DNA of 64,000 bases from Paraburkholderia oxyphila NBRC 105797 (lineage in GTDB: Bacteria > Pseudomonadota > Gammaproteobacteria > Burkholderiales > Burkholderiaceae): the NCBI RefSeq assembly GCF_000685075.1, contig NZ_BAYD01000036.1:30051-94050 (forward strand). The letters are read 5' to 3'. Made by a program: the position numbers and the translations under genes. A model generated the notes under the pieces. It had not been told where the DNA came from and made no database searches. It saw only the letters and a program-made list of their open reading frames with translations. Below are positions 26,010 to 35,981 of the stretch, in pieces (position 1 is the first letter of the stretch; each line of letters starts with the position of its first letter).

Positions 26010-26588
26010 CTACGTCAAACCAATCAAAATATGTATACCAAGCGCTATAAGGATGACCGGCAGAAGCGCACGGCCGTATCGCAAGGTTTGCAATGCAGCC
26101 GCACGTGTCCTGGCTAGAGCATGCCCGACTATGCACAATACAGCGGACATGACTGCAAAGACAAAAATATAGACGGGGATATCCTTTACTGAGCTTGCGA
26201 ACAGCGGGATATAAGCAGCCAGATTATCTCCTCCATTCGCGATTACCAGAGCCGAAACGGCGAGAACGCGCGTACCACTGATCTCGGGCAGCACAAGGTC
26301 GTCCTCTTCCAACTCCTGCGGGTTGGCTAGAAACGCGAACGCCCGGTAACAGCCGATACCAAGAGGCACAAATCCCAGCATCGAGACCCATTTGTGCGGA
26401 ATTGAAACCGCCGCGACGGCAGCGATGCTGCTTGCCGCAACCAGCGAGCCTATGCCGATGAATTGCCCGGCGACCACCTCTCGATCACTGTAGCGACCAT
26501 TTCCAAACAAGACGCCTAACAGAAGCAGGCCATCCACATTCGTCGCTACAAAGACCGCCATGGCGAGGGTAAGGGAATGCAAGCTCAT
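26010..26588 (-). CDS. CadD-like cadmium resistance transporter (LysE-superfamily)
   Basis: A 192-residue small membrane protein with about six hydrophobic helices and the family start LAMAVFVATNVDGLLLLGVLF, a GNGRYSDREVVAGQ loop, and LVIANGGDNLAAYIPLF. CadD-type proteins export cadmium or related divalent cations. The start is uncertain: ATG 26588 matches the family N-terminus, while TTG 26612 upstream would add eight residues; neither has a good ribosome site. It lies between the IS110 transposase and the catabolic cluster and is probably an unrelated passenger gene. Confidence 0.8.
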   Translation of the reverse strand: MSLHSLTLAMAVFVATNVDGLLLLGVLFGNGRYSDREVVAGQFIGIGSLVAASSIAAVAAVSIPHKWVSMLGFVPLGIGCYRAFAFLANPQELEEDDLVLPEISGTRVLAVSALVIANGGDNLAAYIPLFASSVKDIPVYIFVFAVMSAVLCIVGHALARTRAAALQTLRYGRALLPVILIALGIHILIGLT

Positions 26589-26816
26589 CCGCGTCAAGAT
26601 AAAGAGCACCAACGCTCATCGGGGTTAGGTAATCCGTAGCTGGTAAGGAAGCCCGACGCCTCATTCATCTCACGGCTTTTTTAAACTAGCCTTACACGTA
26701 ACGTTTTCCCACAAGTAGGTCCGAAGCACAATAAGACAAACTTTACCTAGAACGATATGTTGCCCAAAAGAAATCAGCGCACCCAAAACCGAACCGGGCA
26801 CGCCATTCGTTCAAGC

Positions 26817-26844
26817 ACGCTTCGTCCGGGTGAGGACGAAGCGT
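26817..26844. terminator. Strong hairpin after the outer-membrane channel gene
   Basis: ACGCTTCGTCC and GGACGAAGCGT form a perfect 11-bp stem around a 6-base loop, 29 bases downstream of the channel gene's stop codon on its strand. No T-run follows, so it may end transcription with Rho help or protect the mRNA 3' end. Confidence 0.55.
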
Positions 26845-26872
26845 CACTATCGGATTCCAGTTCGCTTGCGCC

Positions 26873-27859
26873 CTAAAATGCCTTCACGATCGAAACCATG
26901 GCCGCTACCTGGTGAGCCGTGTTGCGCGTGTAGACAGGCAATTGAAGCTTGGCTTTGACGACACTTTTCCAGCTGGGAATCAGGTAAGAGACAACCGGAC
27001 CAAGCGTCACGATCCCGATCTTGTTCCCTCCGGGCAGTTCCGTGCCGTATTGCTTGTCACCCTGCAGTTGAAAGGCATAGTTGCCTGCCAACCCGTACTG
27101 CCATCGACCGGTTCGCTCCGAGATACCAAAGTCGATGTCTACCGTGTCTCCCGAACTGTAGTCCGTTGCGGTGTTCTTCGACGTCATCGCATAGAAAACC
27201 TGCGCCGAAAACTCCACACCATCACCAAGCAGATTCGGCCCCGTAAGATACGTCAGTGCGACGTTAGGAATGAAGCGATACACGTTATTCCCAAACGACG
27301 GGGTCGGCGCAGTTGCCTCATATTTGCCAGTCGGGAACTGCATCGAGAACGCCGCCTTGACGGTCAGTCCATAGGGCAACCCATGTGGGGAAACCTCTCC
27401 GCCGATATGTTTGCTCCACATGAGGATGTCGCTGTACAGGTCTCCCCATTCATACGTGGTTCGACACGTGCCGTTGACGCACAACCTCGACGCCGCATAC
27501 GTCTCCAGAACACTCGTTCCAAGAGTCCCACCCGCGAGCTTGAAAGGGTACACATACAGAACCCCTAGCCCTGGAACCGCAGCCTTACCGTTGAAGTTCA
27601 GGGCACTTGGGCCGCCGTTGTCTCCATAGTACCGATCCGGCGCGGCGCCCCAGAGCATCGCGATCCCATAGAAGCCAGTCGCGTCGGGCAGATACGCCCC
27701 GTTAATATCTGTTCCGCCACGCGGCCCACCGTAGGTAATGCCCTCCGCAGCATACGACGAGGTGCACGCTCCCACGGCAATACCAGTCGCCGCGACCAAT
27801 CTGACAACGCTTCGCCAAACGTGAATACCGTCGTCATGACGAACGCTCTTCATCTCCAT
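26873..27859 (-). CDS. Outer-membrane channel of the phenol/meta-pathway type (SphA-like)
   Basis: A 328-residue protein with a signal peptide (cleavage near SYA-AE), then a beta-strand-rich sequence with alternating aromatic residues, ending in the outer-membrane-type aromatic C-terminus (IVKAF). It fits the Phenol_MetA_deg family, whose genes sit in aromatic and terpene degradation operons and probably admit hydrophobic substrates. ATG 27859 follows AGGAG at a good distance. It is the last gene before the hairpin at 26817 and is on the same strand as the P450 genes. Confidence 0.82.
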   Translation of the reverse strand: MEMKSVRHDDGIHVWRSVVRLVAATGIAVGACTSSYAAEGITYGGPRGGTDINGAYLPDATGFYGIAMLWGAAPDRYYGDNGGPSALNFNGKAAVPGLGVLYVYPFKLAGGTLGTSVLETYAASRLCVNGTCRTTYEWGDLYSDILMWSKHIGGEVSPHGLPYGLTVKAAFSMQFPTGKYEATAPTPSFGNNVYRFIPNVALTYLTGPNLLGDGVEFSAQVFYAMTSKNTATDYSSGDTVDIDFGISERTGRWQYGLAGNYAFQLQGDKQYGTELPGGNKIGIVTLGPVVSYLIPSWKSVVKAKLQLPVYTRNTAHQVAAMVSIVKAF

Positions 27860-27971
27860 CCCACACTCCTGTTTAATAGTAGTCATCTGCCGTTTCCGGC
27901 CGTCTCCAAACACATTGTTATTCGTACTACTACACATTTTTTTGGCCTAGAATTGCAGACATTCCATATTC

Positions 27972-29201
27972 CTACAGAACTTGCATCTTCACCGGCATCT
28001 GCTTCGGCCCTCCAAGGAAATTTCCTTCAATCCATCTTGTTTCCCCGGCAAGTTCCAACGCCGACACCCGCTCCACAAACCTCGTCAGGTATAAGCGCAA
28101 TTGCGTGCGTGCAAGCATCTGCCCGAGACACATATGTGGCCCCGCGCCGAACGCCATGTGTGTGTTTCTTCCACGGTCAAGACGAAAGGAGTCTGCATCC
28201 TCAAAGACGTCCTCGTCCCTGTTTCCGGACGGGTAGAGCAAAAGGACGGCGTCTCCTGCGCGAATAGTTTTCTGTCTCAACGTGTAGTCTTCATTCGCAA
28301 CACGCATGAAACTTCTCACCGGGGAAACGAACCGAAGCATCTCCTCGACAGCCGCCGAGATCTCGACCTCTCCGCGTCGAAGTCGCGATAGCTGGTCGGG
28401 GTGAGTAATCAGCGCACGCGTACCACCTGCAATCGTCGCGGCTGTAGTGTCGTGCCCCGCCGCAATGATAGAAACGCAATACGAAAGCGCGGTATGCTCG
28501 TCGATCAGCGAGCCATCGATCGTAGCGTTCGCGATCACCGAAAGCAGATCTTCAGTGGGCGTAGCGCGGCGTTCGGAAATTTTTCTCCTGAAGTACGCGA
28601 AAAATTCGTCAACCGCTTCGGCGGTCGCGTGACCATCAGTCGCCCGTGCAGCATCTGGATCCAGCGGGCTGAAGAGCTGCCCCGTCAACCGATGCAGCAT
28701 GTCGCCATCGCACTCTTCAATCCCCAGAATCAACATGATGACGCGCAAAGGAATTCCGAGGCTGACCTCCTTGACGAAGTCAAACGTGCCTTCCAGCGAA
28801 GCGGCATGGTCCAATCGTCTGTCGATGACCCCCAGAATCTTGGGCTCCAGGTTGACGAGACTGCCGTATGCAAATCGTGCCTGCGTAACACCCCGATACT
28901 TGCGATGGTCGGGTGCATCCATCGTCGGAAGCGAACGAGTGATAGGCGCGCCACCGGTACGCTGCTTGATCTGCAACTCTTCGCTTTCCAGCATCAGTCG
29001 GTTTCGCGGCCCGGCCAGAAACACATCACTGCGCGCTTCTATCTCAGCAATATCCGCATACTTCGAGATCGCCCAGAAAGGCCGGTAGCCCGCGGGTGAA
29101 GTCCAGCGCACGGGAAATCGGGTCCGCAGTTCGCAAAGCATGGCGTGGAAGCGCGCTTCGTCGGCATAAATTCGCGGGCAAACCACATCATCATCAGTCA
29201 T
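27972..29201 (-). CDS. Cytochrome P450 (tandem copy 1)
   Basis: A 409-residue soluble bacterial P450. The I-helix oxygen-binding motif is AAGHDTT (247-253), ExxR is EEMLR (E287/R290), and the heme loop is FGAGPHMCLGQ with C358. AAGGAG precedes ATG 29201. It is a clear paralog of the next P450 upstream (29236-30474), sharing long segments such as PTMDAPDHRKYR-type and LYPSGNRDE. Sequence style recalls terpene or cyclic-substrate class I enzymes (CYP108-like), which need a ferredoxin and reductase; both are encoded nearby. The substrate is unknown. Confidence 0.92.
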   Translation of the reverse strand: MTDDDVVCPRIYADEARFHAMLCELRTRFPVRWTSPAGYRPFWAISKYADIAEIEARSDVFLAGPRNRLMLESEELQIKQRTGGAPITRSLPTMDAPDHRKYRGVTQARFAYGSLVNLEPKILGVIDRRLDHAASLEGTFDFVKEVSLGIPLRVIMLILGIEECDGDMLHRLTGQLFSPLDPDAARATDGHATAEAVDEFFAYFRRKISERRATPTEDLLSVIANATIDGSLIDEHTALSYCVSIIAAGHDTTAATIAGGTRALITHPDQLSRLRRGEVEISAAVEEMLRFVSPVRSFMRVANEDYTLRQKTIRAGDAVLLLYPSGNRDEDVFEDADSFRLDRGRNTHMAFGAGPHMCLGQMLARTQLRLYLTRFVERVSALELAGETRWIEGNFLGGPKQMPVKMQVL

Positions 29202-29235
29202 ATGATCTCTCCTTCGAACGTTACCTTCGCCTGCC

Positions 29236-30474
29236 CTAGCTGAGCTGAATCTTCACAGGCATCTTCTTAGGTCCGCCGAGGAAATTCGATTCGAGCCACG
29301 AAGTTGGTCCAGCGAGTTCCGCTGACCTTACGCGCTGGAAGAAGCGCGTGTAGAACGCGCGCAACTCCAGTCGCGCAAGCATCTGACCAAGGCACATGTG
29401 TGGACCACATCCGAATGCGAGATGGGTGAACCGGCCGCGGTCGAGACGGAAGCGATTGGGATCTTCATAGACGCTTTCATCACGATTGCCAGATGGGTAG
29501 AACAAGAGGACCGCATCCCCTTCACGAATGATCTTCCCGCCGATTTTATAGTCGCGGCTCGCAACGCGCATGAATCCGCGCACGGGCGAAACATATCGCA
29601 GCATCTCTTCAACAGCCGGTGCCACTTCGACCGAACCTGCGTGAAGGGCCGCAAAGCAATCGGGGTGAGTGAGAAGCGCGTTCAGACCGCCAGATATCGT
29701 CGCCGACGTCGTGTCATGCCCACCGACGAATACCGTAACCGCGTTCGACAGTGCGTCTTTTTCATCTATCGGCTTACCGTCAACCGTCGCGTGAGCAATG
29801 ATGGAAAGCAGATCGTCTCGAGGATTCGCACGACGACTGTCCAGATGCACTTTGAAATATTCGAACAGCTCCTGTGCAGCCTCTGCGGTGCCATGCCCTT
29901 CGGTTTTTCGTGCGGTATCGGGGTCATACGGATTAAAGAGCTGGGCCGACAGTCGGTGAAGACGATCACCATCCTCAAACGGAACCCCAAAGATCATCAT
30001 GATCGTTTGCAGAGGCACCCACAGACTGACCTCATTGACGAAGTCAAACGTCCCCCCGAGGCTCGCCACGTGCGCCAGACGCTCATCGACGATTTCGCGG
30101 ACCCGCGCTTCCAGTTTTTTCAGATTCCCCGGAGCGAACCACTCCTGAAAAATGGCTCGATACTTCCTGTGATCGGGTGCATCGAGGGTCGGAAGCGAAC
30201 GGAGAATCGATGCCTGACCTGTGCGCTCACGCACCCGTCGCTCCTCTTCTTTCGTGAACAATCTATTGCGCTGACCTGCGAGAAAGATGTCACTCGCAGT
30301 CTCGATCTCCAGGATGTCCTGTTGTCTGGTAATCGCCCAGAACGGACGGTATTCCGATGGCTCAGTCCAATGGATGGGATCCCTGGCACGCAACTGCGCA
30401 AACATTTCATGCAGCCGCGATTCGTCCGCGTACAGCTTCGGCGACACGATGTCGTCGTCGGCAAACGTCTCCAA
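29236..30474 (-). CDS. Cytochrome P450 (tandem copy 2), TTG start
   Basis: A 412-residue P450. The I-helix is VGGHDTT, ExxR is EEMLR, and the heme loop is FGCGPHMCLGQ. It is 34 bases upstream of its paralog. Translation most likely starts at TTG 30474, because AGGAGGAGACAAAA sits directly before it and no ATG has a comparable signal. Two related P450s in tandem may hydroxylate the same scaffold at different positions or successive intermediates. Confidence 0.92.
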   Translation of the reverse strand: METFADDDIVSPKLYADESRLHEMFAQLRARDPIHWTEPSEYRPFWAITRQQDILEIETASDIFLAGQRNRLFTKEEERRVRERTGQASILRSLPTLDAPDHRKYRAIFQEWFAPGNLKKLEARVREIVDERLAHVASLGGTFDFVNEVSLWVPLQTIMMIFGVPFEDGDRLHRLSAQLFNPYDPDTARKTEGHGTAEAAQELFEYFKVHLDSRRANPRDDLLSIIAHATVDGKPIDEKDALSNAVTVFVGGHDTTSATISGGLNALLTHPDCFAALHAGSVEVAPAVEEMLRYVSPVRGFMRVASRDYKIGGKIIREGDAVLLFYPSGNRDESVYEDPNRFRLDRGRFTHLAFGCGPHMCLGQMLARLELRAFYTRFFQRVRSAELAGPTSWLESNFLGGPKKMPVKIQLS

Positions 30475-30586
30475 TTTTGTCTCCTCCTACTTCTGTCAGG
30501 TAATATCGCAAGGATTGGTCGCGTTGAATCTATTAAGTTGAAGCGACCAACCCATTTAAGCTCTTGCGCCCTCTCAGCGCTTCCTG

Positions 30587-31999
30587 TTAATGCGCAGTGG
30601 TCTTCGCCACATTCAGAATCTTCAGTTGCATGGATGCCTTCAGGCCTTCAACGCCATTCTCCTGTCCAATGCCTGATTGCTTTGCACCACCGAAAGGTAC
30701 CTCGGGCGCGAGATCCAGATGACGGTTGACCCATGCAGTGCCGACATCCAGTCGTCGCGCGACATCAACGCCCCGGTTGTAGTCCGAAGTCCACACCGTT
30801 GCTCCTAATCCGAACGGCGACGCATTCGCACGCTGGATGACCTCGTCCTCTGTGTCGTAAGCCAGAATCGGCATCACTGGCCCGAACTGCTCCGATTTCA
30901 CCAGTTGGGCGTGATCATCAAGGTCTCGAACGATTGTCGGAGCAATGAAATATCCGGGGCGATCCAGTGCGTGCCCTCCCGCGATCACCGTGCCCTGACT
31001 GCGGGCGGTTTCGATAAGATCCAGCACCTTCTCGAACTGCACCACATTCTGCAGCGGTCCCATCTGTGTTTTCTCATCGAGTCCATCGCCGACCCGGGTC
31101 TGCCGCGCAATCTCCGAAACCTCCTCGCAGAAGCGGTCGACCATCTTGCGCGGGACAAAAACCCGCTTCGCCGCGAGGCAGACTTGCCCCGCGTTTAACA
31201 TCGCAGCGTCGAAGACCTTGCGGGCCACAGCCGGCATGTCTGCGTCGTCAAGGACGATTGCGGCGTCGTTCCCGCCTAGTTCAAGCGTGAGGCGCTTGAG
31301 TGTTCCCGCCGCACTCTGCATTACGCGACGCCCGGTTTCGGTCGACCCGGTAAAGCCGATTTTGGCGATGTCCGGATGTGACGTCAGCTGCTGCCCCAGA
31401 TCGTTCGTGTCGACGATCACGTTTAAGACACCAGCGGGAAGAATATCCACGGCAATCTCGCCGAGGAAAAGCGTCGTCAGTGGCGTTGTCGGGGCAGGTT
31501 TTGCGACGATCGTATTCCCCGCAATGAGCCCCGGTGCAATCTTGCTGATCAGTAGACTGAAAGGGAAATTCCAGGGGGTAATCGCAGCAAGAACGCCGAG
31601 CGGCGAATAATACTGAATGACCTGTTCAGTTTCGCTTTCCCGCAGGACAACCGGCGGGCAATCCAGATCGGCGTAGTAACGGAACCGCCGGAGTGCTCCG
31701 GAAATCTCGCCGTTTGCCTGCAACAGCGGCTTCCCCTGCTCCTGCGTAAGCAGTCGAGCAAACTGGTTCGCGCGCTCTTCAATTGCATCGCAAAGACGCA
31801 ACAGGTATCCACGACGATCAGCGTGTGAGAGATGCGCCCATCCAGGCTGGCTACGTTTCGCCGCTGCCACCGCTTCATTCAGCTGATCGAGGCTCGCCCT
31901 GGCGCACGTAGCGAATGCCTTACCTGTCGCGGGATTAATCACGTCCAGCGAGGTGGCACCTTCTACCAGTTTTCCACCGATAACCAGTTTGAACATCAT
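30587..31999 (-). CDS. Aldehyde dehydrogenase
   Basis: A 470-residue NAD-dependent dehydrogenase. The catalytic cysteine is in NAGQVCLAAKRV, the base in LELGGNDA, and PWNFPFS is the cofactor entry motif. It follows the alcohol dehydrogenase after 18 bases and precedes the P450s. A P450-made alcohol could thus go to an aldehyde and then an acid. Two adjacent ATGs (31999, 31996) and one at 32008 compete for the start; AAGAGATG upstream favours 31999. Confidence 0.9.
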   Translation of the reverse strand: MMFKLVIGGKLVEGATSLDVINPATGKAFATCARASLDQLNEAVAAAKRSQPGWAHLSHADRRGYLLRLCDAIEERANQFARLLTQEQGKPLLQANGEISGALRRFRYYADLDCPPVVLRESETEQVIQYYSPLGVLAAITPWNFPFSLLISKIAPGLIAGNTIVAKPAPTTPLTTLFLGEIAVDILPAGVLNVIVDTNDLGQQLTSHPDIAKIGFTGSTETGRRVMQSAAGTLKRLTLELGGNDAAIVLDDADMPAVARKVFDAAMLNAGQVCLAAKRVFVPRKMVDRFCEEVSEIARQTRVGDGLDEKTQMGPLQNVVQFEKVLDLIETARSQGTVIAGGHALDRPGYFIAPTIVRDLDDHAQLVKSEQFGPVMPILAYDTEDEVIQRANASPFGLGATVWTSDYNRGVDVARRLDVGTAWVNRHLDLAPEVPFGGAKQSGIGQENGVEGLKASMQLKILNVAKTTAH

Positions 32000-32017
32000 T
32001 TGAATCATCTCTTGTGT

Positions 32018-33109
32018 TTAGAACGACGTGATCACGCTACGGGCAAATTCGCCACTTTCCAGCGCACGATAGGCGTCGTTAATTTCGTAAATGCTAATTT
32101 GTCGCGATACAAGACGATCAAGATCAAGCCGGCCTTGTCTATAGAACTCGGCGTACATAGGAATATCGTGTTTGATATTGGTCGATCCCATGTAAACGCC
32201 TTTGATCGTCACCTGACGTCGGATCAAATCAGGGTGAACCTCAACGGCCAACTCGGTGCCGGGCTTCGGTAGTCCGATGACGTACATCGCACCGCCCTTA
32301 CGTACCATCTGTACCGCCTGTTGCAGCGTCTGCTTGAGGCCGATCGCCTCGAAAGCGTGGTCGACCCCAGCAGGCGATGCGGCCAGCACCGCATCAACAG
32401 CGTCGACTTTGCTTGCGTTGACGAAGTCGGTTGCACCGAAATCACGCGCCAACGCTTCCTTTTTTGCCTGCGCGTCGATTGCAATAATACGACCGGCGCC
32501 CGCGAGGCTGGCACCCGCAATGACATTCAGCCCCACGCCTCCCGCGCCGATGACTGCGACTGTTTCCCCCGGACGAACGCCCGCGGTATTGAACACAGCT
32601 CCCACTCCCGTAATGGTCCCGCATCCCAGAACGGATGCCTGTGCAAATGGAACATCGACTGGAATCTTGACGAGCTGGTTTTCATGCACAAGCGAATATT
32701 CTGCGAAAGCGCCCACGCCGAAAACCTGCGTCAGCTCGTGAGAAGACCTGGCCAAGCGGCCTCGCTCACCAGGCGCCCGCAACGTCTTCTCGGGGTGATC
32801 ACACTGCCAGGTATGGCCTACCAAACAGGGAGAACAGTGTCCGCAGAATTGCACGAGAGTTCCGACAACGTGGTCCCCCACCTTGAACTCGGTCACCTCG
32901 GAGCCCACCTTCTCGACTATGCCCGCGAGTTCATGGCCAAGCACAGCCGGCAACGGAATGCCATAGTCGGATTGGGCAAGATGCAGGTCTGAGTGGCAGA
33001 GGCCAGCGGCCCTTACCGAAACCAGCACTTCACGTCCGATCGGATCATCGATCTCGACTTCTTCGATCTGGAAACCTCCGGATATTCTGTTCAAAACGGC
33101 CGCTTTCAT
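32018..33109 (-). CDS. Zinc-dependent medium-chain alcohol dehydrogenase
   Basis: A 363-residue MDR enzyme. Catalytic zinc ligands are in GLCHSD, LGHE and VLGCGTI. Structural zinc cysteines are in FCGHCSPCLVGHTWQC. The NAD site is IGAGGVG. It resembles the allylic and aromatic alcohol dehydrogenases (geraniol, benzyl alcohol types) found in monoterpene and aromatic operons. GAGGAGACGGA precedes ATG 33109. It is the first gene of the leftward ADH-ALDH-P450-P450-channel unit, with three palindromes upstream at 33232-33311. Confidence 0.9.
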   Translation of the reverse strand: MKAAVLNRISGGFQIEEVEIDDPIGREVLVSVRAAGLCHSDLHLAQSDYGIPLPAVLGHELAGIVEKVGSEVTEFKVGDHVVGTLVQFCGHCSPCLVGHTWQCDHPEKTLRAPGERGRLARSSHELTQVFGVGAFAEYSLVHENQLVKIPVDVPFAQASVLGCGTITGVGAVFNTAGVRPGETVAVIGAGGVGLNVIAGASLAGAGRIIAIDAQAKKEALARDFGATDFVNASKVDAVDAVLAASPAGVDHAFEAIGLKQTLQQAVQMVRKGGAMYVIGLPKPGTELAVEVHPDLIRRQVTIKGVYMGSTNIKHDIPMYAEFYRQGRLDLDRLVSRQISIYEINDAYRALESGEFARSVITSF

Positions 33110-33231
33110 TCCGTCTCCTCACTCCTTCTATCTAGGACAATCCACGCCTTGCGTTGGTGAACTCAACGCACTTAGCGACGTCTGCATTCTGTCAAGCGCT
33201 CTTCTGGATGAAGGCGTGGCCGCATTATTCC

Positions 33232-33311
33232 GAACGATTCGAAAATATCAGTCGGATGTCTAACGGTCTAATAGTGTTTTAGAATCATTCAAGACGAATA
33301 TCGAATGATTC
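33232..33311. promoter_or_regulatory. Three GAAYSATTC palindromes upstream of the ADH-P450 operon
   Basis: GAACGATTC (33232-33240), GAATCATTC (33282-33290) and GAATGATTC (33303-33311) lie in the 229-base gap before the alcohol dehydrogenase, in an AT-rich context. Near-identical 9-bp palindromic units spaced 50 and 21 bases apart suggest a regulator binding region. Confidence 0.5.
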
Positions 33312-33338
33312 ACTTCCCGCCATTTCATCATGTAATGA

Positions 33339-34575
33339 TCACACTGGAATTCGTAAGCAATCGCTGGGATCTGAACGAAGCGGCGCGAGGATGACGCAGG
33401 CTGATGCAATTCCGCCTGCGATAGCTGCAATCGCAAACCCAGGTCCGTAGGTCCCGCTAATCCTCAAAGCGATCGATAGCACCGCAGGCCCGCATCCCAA
33501 GCCGAGGCTGAAGCAGAAACCAAGAACGCCGTACACGACCCCCAGATTTTCTGCTCCGAACACACGAGCACTCAAAAAGGCCATCGCGTCAACTTCAGAC
33601 CCGAGGGCAACGCCTACAAGCACTCCGGCAATTACAATGCCGGTCACGGACGCGTTCACGGCAAGCATGCCGATGCCAACTGATGCGAGCGCGAAGACGA
33701 CTGCGGATAGACGCTGGGGATCTACTCGATCCAGCAATATGCCAAAGAAAAAGCGGGCCGCGGTCATCGAGCCACCGACAACAAGCATGATGCTCGAGCT
33801 GCTTTGCGCAGTCAGCCCACGGTCATTCAAAACAATCGGCAGCGCCCACGTTCCAGCGCCCACCATCACCGAAACGAAAAAGAAAGTCGTCGCCAGGAAC
33901 CCAAATGCGGGTGATCGCAGAAGTTGTCCACTCATACGAAGGAGCGCTGTCGAGCTCAACCGATCTGCATGAGTGAACGCATCAGCATGTCGTGGCTCGC
34001 GCATGAGCAACGTTACCGACAGCAAATTCACGCCAGATACCAACACGCCAAGATAGGCATATGCGGTACGCCACCCTACGAGGGAAATGAGCCAGGCGGA
34101 AATTGAAGGCAACGCACCTACGCCAATTCCACCGAACAGCATTGCCGTACCTAATGCCAGCCCGAGACGCTCTCTGTACCATCCTGCGATCGCCTTCACG
34201 TAAGTCACTGGCACCTGGAGCGCGCCGAGCAAAATGCAGACACTGAACGCAACGAGAAACATGGTCTGGCTGGTTGCAAGATAGCCGATCAGACACATGC
34301 CAAAGCCCAGGAGGGGGCCGGCAAGCAGTGCGACTCGTCTTGCTCCGGTCAATCGCCAGTCCAGCCATTGGCGCACACAAAGCCAGTATCAACTGTCCGA
34401 AAAGTGTTGCTGAGCCCACGATGCTGCGATCCCAACCAGTGTCAGAGACGATCGGTTTCACAAACACCCCAAAAGTAAAGAGCAGGAGCTGGCCCGTTCC
34501 GGCAAACAGATTCAGCCCTGCCCCAAGGACAGTCATTCTGGCCGACCCAAACGATGTATAGGAGATATCTTTCAC
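33339..34575 (-). pseudogene. MFS transporter with a frameshift near 34345
   Basis: The first about 80 residues (MKDISYTSFG...GLAID) contain TM1-2 of an OFA/MCT-like MFS permease and run in one frame from ATG 34575. The remaining about 335 residues (ARRVALLAGPLLGFG onward, TM3-12) continue in a second frame to the stop at 33339. The junction is a one-base loss around CCGGTC at 34341-34350. It is either a recent pseudogene or a sequencing error. Intact, it would import the substrate of the surrounding pathway. Confidence 0.85.
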
Positions 34576-34649
34576 TTCGCTGGGTTCACAGATCGTGGAT
34601 TTGACTCTTTTTGCTTGCGTCGTTCCGCTATACGCTGTAGGTGCATCGC

Positions 34650-35981
34650 TTACCAGCCGGCGGTAGCCGCAGCGACGATACCGAGTGACATAGCCTGTGC
34701 CAGTCCTCCTGCGTACCCTTGCCCGTACACATCGCCAGCGTCAGCGCCTGCGGCAAGAAGGCCAGTAATTGGTACCGCTTCGGGTCCGAGTACACGCGTA
34801 TTGGCATCAATCGTCAAACCACCGAACGTATAGGTAATCGACGGATATACGACAAGGGCGTAGAAGTCCGGCTGGTTCAATGGCCGGCAAGCTTCCGTGC
34901 GCGGTGGCACGAGCGTCTCCCACGCCGTTTCGGCACGAATATTAAAGTCTGCAAGGGATTCGATGAGCCGTTCCCCGTCGAAACCCACACTGTTCGCGAA
35001 GGCGAGCAGATCAGCATGGTCGCGACAGATACGCCCTTCGCCGCCATGGTCCATCGCAACGTTGAACTTGTCGTGGCCCGGCTGGCCGGGAATTGAGGAA
35101 GCGGTCGCGTAGCGATCCTGTACTCGCCTATCCCACAGTAGGAGTGCACGTGCGTTTGGCTGAAATACGGTCCACCAGGCGTTGTTGTGATCGCCCGTCG
35201 ATTCATCACAGAATCGATAGCCATTTTCATTGAATAGCAGCCCGTGCTCGCTGTGATACTGGGCAAGCAGCGAAAAGAAGCGTTCATCCCCCCATGACGG
35301 AGACCTGCTTACCAGATGACCGTAAAATCCACGATTCGCTTCAGACGTCTGCGCGCCCACAGCGAGTGCCAGTTCGATCGCATCGCCGGAGCTATGTGGA
35401 TTGGCTCTCACTAGCATGTTGCGCGCATTCTCGTGGATGTAGCGCGCCCTTAGCTCGGCGGAGCCCTGATATCCCCCAGTGGCCAGAAGCGTGTACGGAG
35501 CGTGCACATCGACCGCCCCGTCGGAGTGGACGGTACGGACTCCAACAATTTCTCCGCTGCGCCCTTTCAGCAGCGATTGGACAGAAGTCCCGCATACAAC
35601 ATAGCCCTCAGTGCGCTCGACAGTCCGCCGACACTCTTCGAGATACTCCACGATATCGATCTGATAACCAAACCCACTGAGGACTTTTCTTGCACCGGAC
35701 ATTTTTATGCCCTGGCGCTTAAGCCAGCTTATTGCCTCCGGATAAGCGCGGCGTACGACGTTGCCCAGCAGCCGGCTTCCGCCGCCGTATAACTGCATTC
35801 GCTCGTCAGAGCTTGATGTCCAAAGGATTCCACCCGACATAAGCGCTGAGCCGCCTATGCGGGGGGCCTTTTCAATAACCACAACACGCGCGCCACGATC
35901 GGCCGCCCGTGCGGCGGCCGTCATACCTGCCATTCCGGCACCGATGACAACAAGGTCGCACGACAATGCATCATCATTCAT
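34650..35981 (-). CDS. FAD-dependent dehydrogenase, 3-ketosteroid-dehydrogenase/fumarate-reductase flavoprotein family
   Basis: A 443-residue flavoprotein. The N-terminal FAD motif is LVVIGAGMAGMTAAARAA, followed by RIGGSALMSGG, and the C-terminal FAD segment is GADAGDVYGQGYAGGLAQA. This family introduces C=C bonds next to ketones (KstD) or reduces them. GGAGTAAATAA precedes ATG 35981. Placed among P450s and dehydrogenases, it may desaturate a cyclic ketone intermediate. Which of the family's reactions it performs is not decided by the motifs. Confidence 0.82.
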   Translation of the reverse strand: MNDDALSCDLVVIGAGMAGMTAAARAADRGARVVVIEKAPRIGGSALMSGGILWTSSSDERMQLYGGGSRLLGNVVRRAYPEAISWLKRQGIKMSGARKVLSGFGYQIDIVEYLEECRRTVERTEGYVVCGTSVQSLLKGRSGEIVGVRTVHSDGAVDVHAPYTLLATGGYQGSAELRARYIHENARNMLVRANPHSSGDAIELALAVGAQTSEANRGFYGHLVSRSPSWGDERFFSLLAQYHSEHGLLFNENGYRFCDESTGDHNNAWWTVFQPNARALLLWDRRVQDRYATASSIPGQPGHDKFNVAMDHGGEGRICRDHADLLAFANSVGFDGERLIESLADFNIRAETAWETLVPPRTEACRPLNQPDFYALVVYPSITYTFGGLTIDANTRVLGPEAVPITGLLAAGADAGDVYGQGYAGGLAQAMSLGIVAAATAGW

